In this document: positions 1 to 10,673 of the stretch, in pieces
Position numbering within the stretch: the stretch's first letter is position 1
Layout of the letters: each line of letters opens with the position of its first letter
NCBI GenBank assembly: GCA_012103475.1
Contig: WLWS01000003.1
Location: 525,565 to 589,564, forward strand
DNA: 64,000 bases
Reading direction: 5' to 3'
DNA from: Gammaproteobacteria bacterium
Lineage (GTDB): Bacteria > Pseudomonadota > Gammaproteobacteria > Eutrophobiales > Eutrophobiaceae
Notes under the pieces: model-generated
The model's database searches: none
The model's input: the letters and a program-made list of their open reading frames with translations, nothing else
What the model was told of the DNA's origin: nothing
Translations under genes and position numbers: made by a program

Positions 1-156
1 GTTAAAGCCGCCCTCCTTACGGAACTGGCCTGGGATAAAGCGGTTTACGAAATCTCGGCGATTTCGGGCACTGGTTGCAAACAGTTAATGTGGGATATCT
101 TCGGGCTGTTGCACGCAGACGAGACTGACGAAGAGCTGAGTAGTAATGATGAGTGA
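1..156 (+). CDS. obgE: GTPase ObgE/CgtA, C-terminal end (5' part outside window)
   Basis: The reading frame is open from the first base and stops at 154-156. It encodes about 51 residues: the last part of the G domain (the SAISGTG segment is the G5-like SAxxG motif of Obg GTPases) and an acidic tail ([12 protein letters not shown]) typical of proteobacterial ObgE C-termini. Obg is a ribosome-associated GTPase of 50S maturation. The assignment also rests on its position directly upstream of proB, a common gammaproteobacterial arrangement; its stop overlaps the proB start, suggesting translational coupling. Only the tail is visible, so nothing can be said about the rest. Confidence 0.8.
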   Translation, partial: VKAALLTELAWDKAVYEISAISGTGCKQLMWDIFGLLHADETDEELSSNDE

Positions 157-1279
157 ATCAAGAGAGAAAGCGGCAAAGGCAAAATGCTGGGTAATAAAAA
201 TCGGCAGTGCCCTGCTGACTAATGACGGTTGCGGTTTGCGCGCGGATTCTCTGAACGTCTGGGTCAAACAAATCATGGCACTGAAAGCTCAGGGTGTGGA
301 TGTCGTGCTGGTGTCTTCGGGTTCGATTGCAGAAGGTGTGTCCCGACTCGGCTGGAAGCAAAGACCAAAATCATTACATGAATTGCAAGCTGCAGCAGCA
401 GTCGGTCAGATGGGATTGATTCAGGCTTATGAGCAGTGTTTTCAAAAACACAACACGCATACGGCGCAAGTACTGCTAACTCGTGATGATATCTCCGATC
501 GTAAACGTTATCTTAATGCGCGCTCAACGTTACGCACTCTGGTTGCTTTGGGCATTGTGCCGGTTGTTAATGAAAACGATACGGTCGCAACTGAAGAAAT
601 TCAGCTTGGTGATAATGACAGCCTCGCCGGTCTGGTAACAAACTTACTGGAAGCGGACTTGCTGGTCATACTCACCGATCAGAGTGGCCTTCATGATGCC
701 GATCCGCGAGTGGACAAGGATTCAAAATTAATTTCTGAAGCCAGAGCGGGCGATACCAGTTTATTGCAGTATGCGGGTAGTGGTGGAATGTTGGGCCGCG
801 GTGGTATGCGGACGAAGTTGCAGGCCGCAAGAACCGCCGCAAAATCAGGTGCGGATACCTTGATTGTTTCTGGTCTGGATGAAGACGTGTTGTTAAGAAT
901 AGCGGCCGGTGAAGAGATCGGCACTTTGCTCACTGCCGGTCAGGCGCCAATCGCTGCGCGCAAGCAATGGCTGGCCGGGCAAACTCAGACAAGAGGGAAG
1001 CTGGTACTAGATAGTGGTGCTGAAAAAGTGTTGCTTGAACAGGGAAAAAGTTTGCTTGCCGTTGGCGTAAGTCGTGTGGAAGGCAATTTTGCACGTGGTG
1101 AGATCGTCACCTGTGTTAATGAGACGGGCCTTGAAGTAGCACGTGGTCTGGTCAACTACAACAGTGATGAGACCGCAATCATAAAAGGTCAGTCTAGTGA
1201 GAGAATTGAATCCTTACTTGGTTATATTGATGAAGCGGAATTGATCCACAGGGACAACCTGATTCTCTTAGTAGATTAA
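146..1279 (+). CDS. proB: Glutamate 5-kinase ProB with PUA domain
   Basis: ProB phosphorylates L-glutamate to gamma-glutamyl phosphate, the first, feedback-controlled step of proline synthesis in the cytoplasm. The 377-residue protein has the usual full length: an amino-acid kinase domain at about residues 15-260 (KIGSALLT near the start, VVNENDTV and [11 protein letters not shown] in the middle, [12 protein letters not shown] near its end) and a C-terminal PUA domain at about 280-365. Two ATGs in tandem (146 and 149) are possible starts, both overlapping the obgE stop at 154-156. proA is not adjacent. Confidence 0.96.
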   Translation: MMSESREKAAKAKCWVIKIGSALLTNDGCGLRADSLNVWVKQIMALKAQGVDVVLVSSGSIAEGVSRLGWKQRPKSLHELQAAAAVGQMGLIQAYEQCFQKHNTHTAQVLLTRDDISDRKRYLNARSTLRTLVALGIVPVVNENDTVATEEIQLGDNDSLAGLVTNLLEADLLVILTDQSGLHDADPRVDKDSKLISEARAGDTSLLQYAGSGGMLGRGGMRTKLQAARTAAKSGADTLIVSGLDEDVLLRIAAGEEIGTLLTAGQAPIAARKQWLAGQTQTRGKLVLDSGAEKVLLEQGKSLLAVGVSRVEGNFARGEIVTCVNETGLEVARGLVNYNSDETAIIKGQSSERIESLLGYIDEAELIHRDNLILLVD

Positions 1280-1295
1280 ATCCAGTTTTTTTGCA

Positions 1296-2180
1296 TTACC
1301 CATTCTGCTGTAGCGCCTGAATTCTCACTTCAAGCGGCGGGTGACTCCTGAACAGATCTCCGAATTTCGATTTCATATTACCTTTGATTCCGAATGCGGC
1401 CATTGAATCCGGTAATTCACTTGGCATTTGCTGCTCGGCCTGTAAACGTTGCAAAGCGCCTATCATTCCCGGCCGGCTGGCCAGTGAGGCACCTGCTTCA
1501 TCGGCTCGAAACTCACGCCATCGTGAGAACCACATAACAATTATTGAGGCGAGAATGCCGAGAATAATCTCGGTTACGAAAGTCACGACATAAAAACCAA
1601 TGCCGTGGCCACGTTCGGTTTTGAAAACGACGCGATCGATGGTGTGGCCGATAATGCGGGCGAAGAACATCACGAAAGTATTCACCACGCCCTGTATCAG
1701 GGTCAGGGTAATCATATCGCCATTGGCGACGTGGCCAACTTCGTGCGCCATCACCGCTTCGATTTCATCCGCTTTAAAGCGCTCGAGCATGCCTGAACTG
1801 ACGGCCACCAGTGCCTTATTTTTATTCCAGCCGGTGGCGAAGGCATTGGATTGTTGTGAGAGAAATATACCAACTTCGAGCATGCCGATACCGGCATCCA
1901 TTGCGATTCGGCCAACCGTATCGTACAGCCATTGTTCCTGCTTGTTAGACGGCGTTTCAATAAGCTGCACACGCATGCTGCGTTTGGCCATCCATTTTGA
2001 TAGCAGCAGCGAGATTAATGAGCCGGCCATACCGAATACCGCGCAGAAAACCAGCAGGGCGCTCAGATTGAGATCGACCCCATTGGCGGCCATATAAGAG
2101 TTAAAGCCAAGCAGGCTCAGTGAAATACTGGCAACCACTAATACCGCGAGGTTAGTCGCCAGAAATAAGAGAATACGCAT
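1296..2180 (-). CDS. htpX: Membrane zinc metalloprotease HtpX
   Basis: HtpX is an inner-membrane M48 zinc endopeptidase that degrades misfolded membrane proteins, overlapping with FtsH. The 294-residue protein has two N-terminal transmembrane segments (about 4-24 and 38-60), the zinc motif HEVGH at 146-150 on the cytoplasmic side, further hydrophobic segments around 160-215, and the FRADEAGA segment supplying the third zinc ligand. Length is normal. It is convergent with proB, separated by 16 bp, with no clear terminator between them. In relatives htpX is induced by envelope or heat stress; no heat-shock promoter was identified here. Confidence 0.95.
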   Translation of the reverse strand: MRILLFLATNLAVLVVASISLSLLGFNSYMAANGVDLNLSALLVFCAVFGMAGSLISLLLSKWMAKRSMRVQLIETPSNKQEQWLYDTVGRIAMDAGIGMLEVGIFLSQQSNAFATGWNKNKALVAVSSGMLERFKADEIEAVMAHEVGHVANGDMITLTLIQGVVNTFVMFFARIIGHTIDRVVFKTERGHGIGFYVVTFVTEIILGILASIIVMWFSRWREFRADEAGASLASRPGMIGALQRLQAEQQMPSELPDSMAAFGIKGNMKSKFGDLFRSHPPLEVRIQALQQNG

Positions 2181-2246
2181 AGTCTTGCTGTCCTGATTCG
2201 AGTGTCCTGAGGTTTTATCTTGGGTCGCAAAGGCTGATTTTCAAGC

Positions 2247-2275
2247 AAAAAAAAGCCGGTCGAAGACCGGCTTTT
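2247..2275 (-). terminator. Rho-independent terminator downstream of rpsT
   Basis: A perfect 9-bp GC-rich stem (AAGCCGGTC / GACCGGCTT) with a 3-nt loop occupies 2253-2273. On the minus strand it is followed by an uninterrupted run of T (plus-strand A at 2247-2254). It lies 23 bp past the rpsT stop and upstream of htpX, so it should end the rpsT transcript. Confidence 0.92.
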
Positions 2276-2297
2276 CTTAAAATTCTTTGCTAGAAGC

Positions 2298-2558
2298 CTA
2301 CATTGCCCGAATTTGTGTATTCAGACGACTCTTATGACGAGCAGCTTTATTCTTATGAATCAAACCTTTACTGGCCAATTTGTCAATCACGGGGAGGGCG
2401 TCTTTGTAAGCGCTTGCAGCGGCTTCTTTATCACCCTTGTCGATTTCAGCGACAATTCTCTTCAGATAAGTTCTGAACATGGAACGGTATCCGGTGTTAT
2501 GCAGACGGTTTTTCTCCGACTGTCTTGCGCGCTTTTTCGCTGATGCTATGTTTGCCAA
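2298..2558 (-). CDS. rpsT: 30S ribosomal protein S20
   Basis: S20 is an early-binding small-subunit protein contacting 16S rRNA. The 86-residue, very basic protein begins [13 protein letters not shown] and contains [10 protein letters not shown] near the C-terminus, both diagnostic, and has the usual length. It is a monocistronic gene between its own promoter and terminator and is divergent from murJ, a frequent gammaproteobacterial arrangement. In E. coli S20 represses its own translation; nothing in the sequence proves that here. Confidence 0.97.
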   Translation of the reverse strand: MANIASAKKRARQSEKNRLHNTGYRSMFRTYLKRIVAEIDKGDKEAAASAYKDALPVIDKLASKGLIHKNKAARHKSRLNTQIRAM

Positions 2559-2595
2559 ACTTGTGCTCCTGAAGGTGGTCTCGTAAAGGCGCGTA

Positions 2596-2624
2596 ACTAT
2601 GCTGATTTAAAAGCAATTTGTCAA
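2596..2624 (-). promoter_or_regulatory. Sigma-70 promoter of rpsT
   Basis: Reading the minus strand, TTGACA (2624-2619) is followed after exactly 17 bp by CATAGT (2601-2596). The -35 is consensus and the -10 fair. The predicted transcript starts near 2589, about 30 nt before the rpsT start codon. Confidence 0.75.
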
Positions 2625-2729
2625 TCACTACCGGCAATATGCTATTCTCTGAAATTGTAATATAAAATTCCGTTTAAACAACAAGATATAGGCATCTGCT
2701 AGAGTGATTCTCGAGAAAGAGGGTAGCGC

Positions 2730-4268
2730 GTGAAAAAACGCCTGTTCAAATCCACGCTGATTGTCAGCGCCATGACCACATTGTCGCGAATCTTCGGTTT
2801 GCTGCGCGATGTTGTGATTGCGACGGTATTTGGTCCCGGCGCAGGTGTGGATGCCTTCATCGTGGCCTTTCGTATCCCCAATTTTCTTCGCCGGCTGTTT
2901 GCCGAGGGTGGCTTCTCGCAGGCTTTTGTGCCGGTTCTCTCGGAATACAAAGAACAACGGGGTGAGGGTGAGGTAAGGGCGCTGGTGGATCAGACCAGCG
3001 CTACGCTTAGTCTGGTTTTATTTGCGGTGACCATTATAGGTGTAGTGGCGGCACCGATACTTATCTATGTGTTCGCTCCGGGTTTCAGCAGTGAACCGGA
3101 AAAACAGTTACTCGCGGCGGACATGTTGAGAATCACTTTTCCTTATATTCTGTTCATCTCATTGACGGCCATGGCCGGTGGCGTGCTGAATACTTATGGG
3201 CAATTCGCCGTTCCGGCATTTACTCCGGTCCTGCTTAATTTGTTCCTCATCAGTTTCGCCATCTGGTTGGCACCAGAGCTTGAGGAACCGATTGTGGCGC
3301 TGGCCTGGGCTGTTCTGGCTGCCGGTCTCGCACAATTGCTATTCCAATTTCCTTTTCTTGCGCGCCTGAAATTACTTCCGCGACCCGGTTTGAATCGTGA
3401 TCGGGAAGGTGTCAGACGAATTCTGAATCTGATGTTACCGACATTGTTCGCGGTCTCTATCACTCAGATCAATCTTCTCATCGATACAATTATTGCTTCA
3501 TTTTTGGAAAGTGACAGCATTTCCTGGTTGTATTTTTCCGATCGTCTGATGGAGTTTCCACTCGGGGTGTTCGGTGTGGCTCTGGCAACGGTCATATTAC
3601 CCAGCTTGTCGCGACAACATAGCGGTGGCGAACGCGAGCAGTATTCAGCCACCATGGACTGGGCCTTGCGACTGGTTTTTCTGATTGCCATACCGGCCGC
3701 GCTGGGGCTGGCTGTGCTGGCCGGGCCTATGTTAACCACATTGTTTCAATACAAAGCCTTCACCGCGCTGGATGTGCATATGTCTTCACAAAGCCTGATG
3801 GCTTACGCGGTGGGACTACCGGCTTTTATTTTTATTAAGGTGCTGGCTTCGGGCTTTTTCTCTCGTCAGGATACGGTGACGCCGGTAAAGATTGGCGTCG
3901 TTGCCATGCTAAGTAATGTAATATTAAATCTCTTGCTGGTAGGTCCGCTGGCTCACGCTGGTCTGGCTCTGGCGACTTCACTCTCGGCTTTTATCAACGC
4001 CGGTTTGCTTTATTATTTTCTCCACAAAAGGCAACACTACACTCCTTCGTCCGGCTGGTTTTTTTATCTGACACGAATTGTTGTGGGCGTCCTGTTGATG
4101 GGTGTGTTAATTAATACTCTGGCTCCGAATATTGAGGTCTGGCTGAACTGGGATGTCTATAAGCGGGTGGCGAATCTTGGTTTCTGGATAATCGCTGGAA
4201 CACTGGTTTATTTTGTTAGTCTGATTATTCTCGGAATCAGACCAAAGCAGATGACAGCACCGCACTAA
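2730..4268 (+). CDS. murJ: Lipid II flippase MurJ (MviN)
   Basis: MurJ is a MOP-superfamily polytopic inner-membrane protein that flips lipid II across the cytoplasmic membrane for peptidoglycan synthesis. The 512-residue protein has about 14 hydrophobic segments. The N-terminal stretch with TTLSRIFGLLRDVVIA and FRIPNFLRRLFAEG is the most conserved MurJ signature, including the essential arginines. The start is GTG, preceded by a GAGGG ribosome-binding site. It heads the run murJ-ribF-ileS-lspA-ispH; ribF follows after 22 bp. Confidence 0.96.
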   Translation: MKKRLFKSTLIVSAMTTLSRIFGLLRDVVIATVFGPGAGVDAFIVAFRIPNFLRRLFAEGGFSQAFVPVLSEYKEQRGEGEVRALVDQTSATLSLVLFAVTIIGVVAAPILIYVFAPGFSSEPEKQLLAADMLRITFPYILFISLTAMAGGVLNTYGQFAVPAFTPVLLNLFLISFAIWLAPELEEPIVALAWAVLAAGLAQLLFQFPFLARLKLLPRPGLNRDREGVRRILNLMLPTLFAVSITQINLLIDTIIASFLESDSISWLYFSDRLMEFPLGVFGVALATVILPSLSRQHSGGEREQYSATMDWALRLVFLIAIPAALGLAVLAGPMLTTLFQYKAFTALDVHMSSQSLMAYAVGLPAFIFIKVLASGFFSRQDTVTPVKIGVVAMLSNVILNLLLVGPLAHAGLALATSLSAFINAGLLYYFLHKRQHYTPSSGWFFYLTRIVVGVLLMGVLINTLAPNIEVWLNWDVYKRVANLGFWIIAGTLVYFVSLIILGIRPKQMTAPH

Positions 4269-4290
4269 TGTTTATAATCCCTGCTCGCAG

Positions 4291-5220
4291 ATGACAATGG
4301 AATTAATACGCAGACTCAATAAACCAGCCCTGATTCCCGGCGGATGTGTGGCCACGGTTGGTAATTTTGATGGTGTTCATATGGGACATCAGGCGATATT
4401 GAGACAGCTCGGTGAGCATGCGAGTGAACTGGACGTTCCAGCTGTGGTCCTGACTTTTGAGCCTCAGCCCCGGGAGTATTTTCAGGCAGAAGCAGCGCCG
4501 GCACGTCTGACTCCCTTTCGCGAGAAATTTCGCCTGTTGGCAGAGCAGGGCGTCGACAAGCTGGTTTGTCTTCGCTTTAAGGAATCGCTGGCGGCAATGA
4601 CGGCCGAAGATTTTGTTCAGCAGCTGTTTATCGACTCGATGGGGATCAAACGAATTATCATTGGCGATGACTTTCGTTTCGGCCACAAGCGCGATGGTGA
4701 TATCCATACGCTGCGGACAATGGGTGCTGAGGCCGGTTTTGACGTGATTCCTATTGATTCGTTTTCGATTGATGGTGAACGTGTCAGCAGTAGCTCTGTT
4801 CGTCATGCATTGAAACGTTATGATTTTGACCTGGCGAAGACTTTACTGGGCAGAGCCTATAGCATCAGTGGTCACGTGCGTCATGGTGAGAAACGCGGCA
4901 GGCAACTGGGTTTTCCGACGGCGAATATAGAACTCAGACGTGTTACGACACCCTTGTTGGGAGTGTATGCGGCTTATGTGCACCGCTCTGGAATGCCATC
5001 CAGCGCTGGCGTTGTGAACATCGGCAACAGACCAGTATTCAATGGGTCGAAATTGCTGCTGGAAGTTCATCTGCTGGATTTTAGTGACGATCTCTACGGG
5101 CAGTATATCTCGGTAGAGTTTGTAGAACGTTTGCGTGGAGAGCAGAAGTTTGGCTCTATTGATGAGTTGACGAAGCAAATCAGTCAGGACATAACGAGCG
5201 CCAGAAAATTATTAAGATAA
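4291..5220 (+). CDS. ribF: Bifunctional riboflavin kinase / FAD synthetase
   Basis: RibF converts riboflavin to FMN and then FAD. The 309-residue protein has the FAD-synthetase nucleotidyltransferase domain first, with the GNFDGVHMGH signature at residues 24-33 and the region with GDDFRFG and SSSxVR near 125-170, and the riboflavin kinase domain from about residue 185 (GRQLGFPTANI). Length is normal. It lies between murJ (22-bp gap) and ileS (30-bp gap), the usual gammaproteobacterial order. No FMN riboswitch is seen in the short gaps. Confidence 0.96.
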   Translation: MTMELIRRLNKPALIPGGCVATVGNFDGVHMGHQAILRQLGEHASELDVPAVVLTFEPQPREYFQAEAAPARLTPFREKFRLLAEQGVDKLVCLRFKESLAAMTAEDFVQQLFIDSMGIKRIIIGDDFRFGHKRDGDIHTLRTMGAEAGFDVIPIDSFSIDGERVSSSSVRHALKRYDFDLAKTLLGRAYSISGHVRHGEKRGRQLGFPTANIELRRVTTPLLGVYAAYVHRSGMPSSAGVVNIGNRPVFNGSKLLLEVHLLDFSDDLYGQYISVEFVERLRGEQKFGSIDELTKQISQDITSARKLLR

Positions 5221-5250
5221 GACGAAAACATCAGGATTTAAATAAGACGG

Positions 5251-8043
5251 ATGAGTAATTACAAAGACACACTGAATTTGCCGAAAACCAGTTTTCCGAT
5301 GAAAGGGAATCTGTCTCAGCGCGAGCCTCAAATGTTGAAGCGCTGGCAGGAAATGAATCTTTACGGAAAGATTCGGGAGAAAAAATCAGGTAAGCCGACT
5401 TTTATTCTTCACGATGGCCCTCCTTACGCCAACGGTGATATTCACATAGGTCACGCTGTTAACAAAATACTCAAAGATTTTATTATTAAGTCACGCGGAT
5501 TGAGCGGTTACGATGCGCCTTATGTGCCGGGTTGGGATTGCCATGGTCTGCCGATTGAATTGATGGTAGAAAAAAAGGTAGGTAAGGCCGGCCACAAAAT
5601 TGAAGCGGACGCTTTCAGAGATGCATGCCGGGCCTATGCTGAAAAACAGGTCGATAAACAGCGTCAGGACTTTATTCGTCTGGGTATCTTTGGTGACTGG
5701 CATAAGCCTTATCTAACCATGGCTTTCGAAACGGAAGCGAATATTGTTCGCTCGCTGGGCAGGATAATTGAAAAAGGCCACCTGCAAAAAGGGGTGAAAC
5801 CTGTGCACTGGTGTACGGACTGTGGCTCGGCGCTGGCGGAAGCGGAAGTGGAATACGAGGATAAAAATTCACCTGCGATCGACGTACGTTTTAAAGTGGT
5901 CGATGAAAATGATGTGCTAAAACGTTTTGGCGTGAGTACGGTTAAGGGGTCTGTATCAGCAGTTATCTGGACCACCACACCGTGGACACTACCGGCAAAT
6001 CAGGCAGTGACCTTACACGCAGAATTGAGTTACTCACTGATCCAACTTGAGGACGAGGTCTTAATTCTGGCCGAAGGTCTGACGGATAGCGCACTTGCCA
6101 GATATGAGAGCGGTAAGCATGAAATTCTCGGACAGTGCTCCGGACAGTCACTGGAAGGGGTGCTTTTGCAACACCCGTTTTACGAACGCGAAGTACCCAT
6201 TATTCTCGGCGATCACGTTACTCTTGAAGCCGGTACCGGCGCTGTGCATACCGCGCCGGCTCATGGTCAGGATGATTTCGTGGTTTCACAGCGTTACGGT
6301 ATTGAAGTGCATAATCCGGTTGGCGATAACGGTTGCTTTTTGCCTGATACCGAAATCTTTGCCGGTCAGCATGTATTCAAAGCTAATGCCGCGGTCATTG
6401 AAGTACTTGAGGAGCATGGCACGCTCGTGCACAAGGAAGAACTACTGCACAGCTATCCGCATTGCTGGCGTCATAAAACACCGATTATTTTTCGTTCCAC
6501 GCCGCAATGGTTTATCAGCATGGACGGTAATGGATTGCGAGCCAGCGCGCTTAAGTCGATCAAGGACGTGGCCTTTGAACCTTCATGGGGTGAAGAGCGT
6601 ATTCAGGGAATGGTCAGCAACCGGCCGGACTGGTGTATTTCAAGACAACGCACCTGGGGTGTGCCAATAAGCGTATTTATCCATCGTGAAACACAGGAGC
6701 TGCATCCTGACACAAAAAATTTGCTGGAGCAGGTGGCTTTGCGTATCGAGGAGAAAGGTATTGATGCCTGGTTCGATCTGGATGCAAAGGAGTTACTCGG
6801 AGATGAAGCAGAACACTATGCGAAGGTGACCGATACGCTCGATGTATGGTTTGATTCAGGTGTCACTCATGCAGCAGTGCTTGAGCAGGATGAACGTTTA
6901 CGTTTTCCAGCTGATCTTTATCTTGAAGGCTCCGATCAGCATCGTGGCTGGTTTCAGTCCTCACTGCTTACTTCAATCGCCATGAATGATGTCGCGCCTT
7001 ATAAAGGTGTTCTGACTCATGGTTTCACTGTCGATGCAAAAGGCATGAAAATGTCAAAATCGAAAGGCAACGTGGTGGCACCGCAGAAGGTCATGCAAAC
7101 TCTTGGCGGCGATATTTTAAGATTGTGGGTTGCGGCGACCGATTACCGCACCGAGATGAGTGTGTCCGATGAAATTTTAAAGCGCATGGCGGATGCCTAT
7201 CGACGTATTCGAAATACAGCGCGTTATCTGCTCTCCAATCTGGATGGATTTGAAGCGCAGGACTGTCTCGAATTTGACGAACTCCTCGATCTGGATCGCT
7301 GGATTCTGGAGCAGACGGCCCGCTTGCAAAAAGAGATTGTTGAGGCCTACGAAACTTACCAGTTCCATCTTATCTATCAAAAATTGCATCATTACTGTGT
7401 TGTGACACTGGGAGGCTTTTATCTCGATATTATCAAGGATCGAATGTACACCTGCCAGACAGATAGTCGCGCCAGACGCTCAGCGCAGACGGCGATGTAT
7501 CACGTCGCGGAAGCCTTCGCACGCTGGTTATCACCGATTTTAAGCTTTACCGCTGAGGAAATCTGGCAGCACCTGCCGGGGCAGAGAAGCGCGACGGTAT
7601 TCACTGAAGAGTGGTACAGCGGCTTGCCTGAAGTGGTAGATGAGGATCAGGTCTGGTTGAAAATAATCAGTATGCGTGAGGAAGTCAGCAAAGCGCTGGA
7701 AGGTTTGCGAAGTAGCGGAGCCATCGGGTCGTCACTGAATGCGGAAGTTATCATTTACGCAGGTTCTGAGCTCAAGGCTGCTTTGGAAAAAACTGAAGAT
7801 GAATTGCGTTTTGTATTGATTACCTCAGCAGCCAGCGTGTATGAGTTAAATAAAAAACCAGAGGACGCACTGACAACTGAAATAGACGAATTATTTTTGC
7901 TGGTTAAACCCTCTGAGCATGCGAAATGCAGTCGATGCTGGCACCATCGTGAAGATGTTGGAGAGCATGCTGAACATCCGGAACTCTGCAAGCGCTGTGT
8001 TGAGAATATAGAAGGTGATGGCGAAGCAAGGAAATACGCTTGA
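5251..8043 (+). CDS. ileS: Isoleucyl-tRNA synthetase (class I)
   Basis: Charges tRNA-Ile with isoleucine and edits misactivated valine. The 930-residue protein has the HIGH motif at 65-68, the CP1 editing insertion roughly 190-390 ([12 protein letters not shown]), the KMSKS loop near residue 602, and a C-terminal zinc site of two CxxC pairs (CSRC and CKRC). This is the bacterial, mupirocin-sensitive type by its domain order and zinc finger. Its stop overlaps the lspA start (TGATG), consistent with translational coupling. Confidence 0.97.
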   Translation: MSNYKDTLNLPKTSFPMKGNLSQREPQMLKRWQEMNLYGKIREKKSGKPTFILHDGPPYANGDIHIGHAVNKILKDFIIKSRGLSGYDAPYVPGWDCHGLPIELMVEKKVGKAGHKIEADAFRDACRAYAEKQVDKQRQDFIRLGIFGDWHKPYLTMAFETEANIVRSLGRIIEKGHLQKGVKPVHWCTDCGSALAEAEVEYEDKNSPAIDVRFKVVDENDVLKRFGVSTVKGSVSAVIWTTTPWTLPANQAVTLHAELSYSLIQLEDEVLILAEGLTDSALARYESGKHEILGQCSGQSLEGVLLQHPFYEREVPIILGDHVTLEAGTGAVHTAPAHGQDDFVVSQRYGIEVHNPVGDNGCFLPDTEIFAGQHVFKANAAVIEVLEEHGTLVHKEELLHSYPHCWRHKTPIIFRSTPQWFISMDGNGLRASALKSIKDVAFEPSWGEERIQGMVSNRPDWCISRQRTWGVPISVFIHRETQELHPDTKNLLEQVALRIEEKGIDAWFDLDAKELLGDEAEHYAKVTDTLDVWFDSGVTHAAVLEQDERLRFPADLYLEGSDQHRGWFQSSLLTSIAMNDVAPYKGVLTHGFTVDAKGMKMSKSKGNVVAPQKVMQTLGGDILRLWVAATDYRTEMSVSDEILKRMADAYRRIRNTARYLLSNLDGFEAQDCLEFDELLDLDRWILEQTARLQKEIVEAYETYQFHLIYQKLHHYCVVTLGGFYLDIIKDRMYTCQTDSRARRSAQTAMYHVAEAFARWLSPILSFTAEEIWQHLPGQRSATVFTEEWYSGLPEVVDEDQVWLKIISMREEVSKALEGLRSSGAIGSSLNAEVIIYAGSELKAALEKTEDELRFVLITSAASVYELNKKPEDALTTEIDELFLLVKPSEHAKCSRCWHHREDVGEHAEHPELCKRCVENIEGDGEARKYA

Positions 8044-8543
8044 TGGCTAAAGCCAATTCGCTTGTCTGGTCGTGGCTATCTCTGCTGGTTATTATCTGCG
8101 ATCAAATAACTAAAAATATTGCTACGGAAAAGTTGCTTTATTACCAATCGGTCGAGGTAGTACCGGGGCTGAACATGACGCTGGTGCACAACACTGGTGC
8201 GGCCTTCAGTTTTCTGAGTCAGGCCGGTGGCTGGCAGCGCTGGTTTTTTATTGTGCTTACGTCAACCATCAGTCTTGGTCTTGTGTACTGGTTATACACT
8301 TTGCCCCGTCAAAAAGTCTGGCTGGCGGCTGCCCTCTCTCTGGTCTTGGGTGGTGCGTTGGGCAATCTCTGGGACAGGGTGAAGCTCGGCTACGTTATCG
8401 ATTTCATTGATGTGTATTACCAGAGCTGGCACTGGCCGGCCTTTAATGTCGCTGATTCCTGTATTTGCATTGGCGCGGGCATGCTTATTGTTGACGCTAT
8501 CTGGTTTGATCGCGCAGAAGTGACAACTCACAACAAATCTTAG
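8043..8543 (+). CDS. lspA: Lipoprotein signal peptidase (signal peptidase II)
   Basis: LspA cleaves the signal peptide of diacylglyceryl-modified prolipoproteins at the inner membrane. The 166-residue protein has four hydrophobic segments and the A8 aspartyl protease motifs: VHNTGAAFSF in the middle, then GALGNLWDRV and FIDVYYQ...FNVADS carrying the two catalytic aspartates. The ATG at 8043 is chosen because it overlaps the ileS stop; a TTG three bases earlier is unlikely. An fkpB (slpA) gene, often placed between lspA and ispH, is absent. Confidence 0.96.
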   Translation: MAKANSLVWSWLSLLVIICDQITKNIATEKLLYYQSVEVVPGLNMTLVHNTGAAFSFLSQAGGWQRWFFIVLTSTISLGLVYWLYTLPRQKVWLAAALSLVLGGALGNLWDRVKLGYVIDFIDVYYQSWHWPAFNVADSCICIGAGMLIVDAIWFDRAEVTTHNKS

Positions 8544-8638
8544 GCGGTTATTTTCATCTAATACGGGTAAAATAATGAACAAGCAGTGGCTTGATCACCT
8601 TATATCAGGCTGGAAACATTAAATCGGAAAGTAAAATA

Positions 8639-9583
8639 ATGACAATTCAAATAACCTTAGCCAACCCGCGCGGATTCTGTGCGGGTGTTGATCGTGCCAT
8701 TGAGATCGTTGAACGTGCTCTGGAAATATTCGGTGCCCCTGTCTATGTCCGACACGAAGTCGTGCATAACAAATACGTTGTGGATTCTCTGCGTGATAAA
8801 GGCGCCGTTTTTGTAGAAGAGCTGGACGAAGTGCCGGATGACTCAACGGTTATATTCAGTGCCCACGGTGTTGCAAAAATAGTCAGGGAAGAGGCGGCAA
8901 GACGCAGTCTTCGGGTTTTCGACGCGATTTGTCCTCTGGTGACCAAGTTGCACATGGAGGTCGGGCACTATCAGAACGAAGGCAGGGAATGTGTGCTTAT
9001 CGGACATGCCGGTCATCCGGAAGTTGAAGGCACGCTGGGGCAATACCGACCTCTTAACGGGGAAGGCGGAATGTACCTGGTTGAATCTGTAGAAGACGTA
9101 CTCAAGCTGGAAGTAAAACGGCCGGATTTTCTGGCCTTCGTTACACAGACAACCTTATCTATGGATGATACTGCAGAAGTTATCGACGCTTTGCGAGAGC
9201 GCTTTCCGCAAATCGACGGTCCGAAAAAAGAAGATATCTGTTACGCAACCCAGAACCGTCAGGATGCGGTAAAGAAATTAACAGCAGACTGCGAGGTAAT
9301 TCTTGTGGTTGGATCTCAAAACAGTTCGAACTCTACCCGTCTGATGGAAATATCGGAAAAGGTCGGTGTGCCATCTTATTTGATCGATAATGCCTCTGAA
9401 ATCAAGAAAGAGTGGATTGATGGCAAAGGGAAAATCGGCCTTACTGCCGGTGCATCTGCGCCTCAGGTACTGGTCGAAGAAGTGATTACCAAACTAAAAG
9501 ACTGGGGTGCAGACGTAGTAATTGAAGCCCCGGGAAAAAGAGAAAGAGTCGTATTCTCTTTACCAAGAGAGCTTGCTGTCTAA
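8639..9583 (+). CDS. ispH: 4-hydroxy-3-methylbut-2-enyl diphosphate reductase IspH
   Basis: IspH (LytB) is the last enzyme of the MEP pathway and reduces HMBPP to IPP and DMAPP with a [4Fe-4S] cluster. The protein from ATG 8639 has 314 residues, and the three cluster cysteines are in [19 protein letters not shown] and [10 protein letters not shown]. The longer frame from 8591 would add 16 non-conserved residues. The 8639 start is preceded by GGAAAG at good spacing and begins right at the conserved [16 protein letters not shown] region. It ends the murJ-ispH run and is convergent with the next gene. Confidence 0.96.
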   Translation: MTIQITLANPRGFCAGVDRAIEIVERALEIFGAPVYVRHEVVHNKYVVDSLRDKGAVFVEELDEVPDDSTVIFSAHGVAKIVREEAARRSLRVFDAICPLVTKLHMEVGHYQNEGRECVLIGHAGHPEVEGTLGQYRPLNGEGGMYLVESVEDVLKLEVKRPDFLAFVTQTTLSMDDTAEVIDALRERFPQIDGPKKEDICYATQNRQDAVKKLTADCEVILVVGSQNSSNSTRLMEISEKVGVPSYLIDNASEIKKEWIDGKGKIGLTAGASAPQVLVEEVITKLKDWGADVVIEAPGKRERVVFSLPRELAV

Positions 9584-9594
9584 TTCGCTTTTGT

Positions 9595-10062
9595 TTACTC
9601 AGCAGAGGCAGTATTGCTATCTTCTTTCAGATAACCTGCCTGTTGAAGTGCTACTTCGAGTTTAGCGGCATCGTAACCAGAGATTATTTTCTCACCGATT
9701 ATTAAAACGGGCACGCGTAAATCACCATCTGTCTTAATCTTTAACTCCTGCTGCAATTCACCATTATCCTTAATGTTCTTTTCGGTAATGTTAATATTCT
9801 TTGACGACAGATCTTTACGCATTTCATCACAAACTTCGCACTCTGGTATCATGTACATTGTTAATGAAGGTAGACTCGGGCCTTCCTTACTCTTTTTCAC
9901 CGTGTAGTTTTTGGTTGAAAGAGATTTTGTTCCGGGTGGACAGTGTTTTTCGAAAGTACGATTGCCGAGCTGATCTTCACACTCGTGTATCTGTGCTGAC
10001 CACGATGGGCTAATGCACAAAGCAAGAAGAGCAAGAATAGATAACTGTGTCGCTATTTTCAT
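9595..10062 (-). CDS. Exported glutaredoxin-like protein with DUF4124-type N-terminus
   Basis: 155 residues. A signal peptide (about 1-23) is followed by a short Cys-containing segment (HECEDQLGNRTFEKHC) resembling the start of DUF4124 proteins, then from about residue 65 a thioredoxin-fold glutaredoxin domain with the redox pair C75-E-V-C78 and the cis-proline loop RVPVLIIG near 117. This suggests a periplasmic dithiol oxidoreductase; its substrate is unknown. A GGGGAAA ribosome-binding site supports the ATG. It is divergent from another DUF4124-type gene, so the two may be functionally related (inference). Confidence 0.72.
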   Translation of the reverse strand: MKIATQLSILALLALCISPSWSAQIHECEDQLGNRTFEKHCPPGTKSLSTKNYTVKKSKEGPSLPSLTMYMIPECEVCDEMRKDLSSKNINITEKNIKDNGELQQELKIKTDGDLRVPVLIIGEKIISGYDAAKLEVALQQAGYLKEDSNTASAE

Positions 10063-10163
10063 AACACTTTCCCCGTTAACTGTTGAATCAGGTTAATTGT
10101 ATTTGGGAACCTTAATTTAATCATAGAATCATATATATAAGAGACAAATTTTAGGTTATATTT

Positions 10164-10652
10164 ATGTTAACTCTATCGCAAAAAACAGTCAGAACCATGC
10201 GTAAAACAACTATTTTTGGCCAATTACTTCTTTTAGCGGCATTAATGTCGAATACTTCAATATTGAACGCAGTGACATACAAGTGGGTCGACGAAGAAGG
10301 AAATACGCACTATACCCAGTCTCCGCCACCCGGAGACACCAAAGCACAAACAATTGCCCCGCCTCCGTCGGTCAATCCAGAACATGCGAAAAAGCAGGTG
10401 GAGAAGAGGAAAAAAATTCTTCAGGACGCCTCTGATGGTCGAACGAAATCATCCGAAGAAAAGAAAAAGGCCAGTGAGGAAAAAGCCAGAAATCAGGCAA
10501 AGTGCGAGCAAGCTAAAAAACGACTCGCAAGTTATCAACGACCCAGAGTTAATCTGGTTGATAAAGATGGTAATTACACTGTAGCTGGTGAAGACAAGAG
10601 GCAGGCGGAAATCAAAAAGTCACAGGATTTGATTAACGAACTCTGCAAGTAG
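10164..10652 (+). CDS. DUF4124 domain-containing exported protein
   Basis: Up to 162 residues from ATG 10164. An in-frame ATG at 10197 gives a more typical signal peptide (MRKTTIFGQ...), and neither has a strong ribosome-binding site. After the signal sequence comes VTYKWVDEEGNTHYTQSPPPG, the hallmark of DUF4124, then a highly charged Lys/Glu-rich segment (about 75-125) likely to form a coiled coil. The function of DUF4124 proteins is not established; many are periplasmic. A glutaredoxin-like gene with a related N-terminus is divergently transcribed 101 bp away. Confidence 0.65.
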   Translation: MLTLSQKTVRTMRKTTIFGQLLLLAALMSNTSILNAVTYKWVDEEGNTHYTQSPPPGDTKAQTIAPPPSVNPEHAKKQVEKRKKILQDASDGRTKSSEEKKKASEEKARNQAKCEQAKKRLASYQRPRVNLVDKDGNYTVAGEDKRQAEIKKSQDLINELCK

Positions 10653-10673
10653 GTTAAGATAATCTAGACTATC

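Noticed and set aside
1600-2097. Long plus-strand frame opposite htpX
   Set aside because: Antisense shadow of a clearly identified htpX; no ribosome-binding site or family pattern.
4303-4806. 167-codon minus-strand frame opposite ribF
   Set aside because: Shadow of ribF with Cys/His-rich random composition.
6095-6670. 191-codon plus frame inside ileS
   Set aside because: Off-frame shadow; ileS is continuous and conserved across it.
8544-8638. Possible fkpB remnant between lspA and ispH
   Set aside because: Only 95 bp and no FKBP-like codons.
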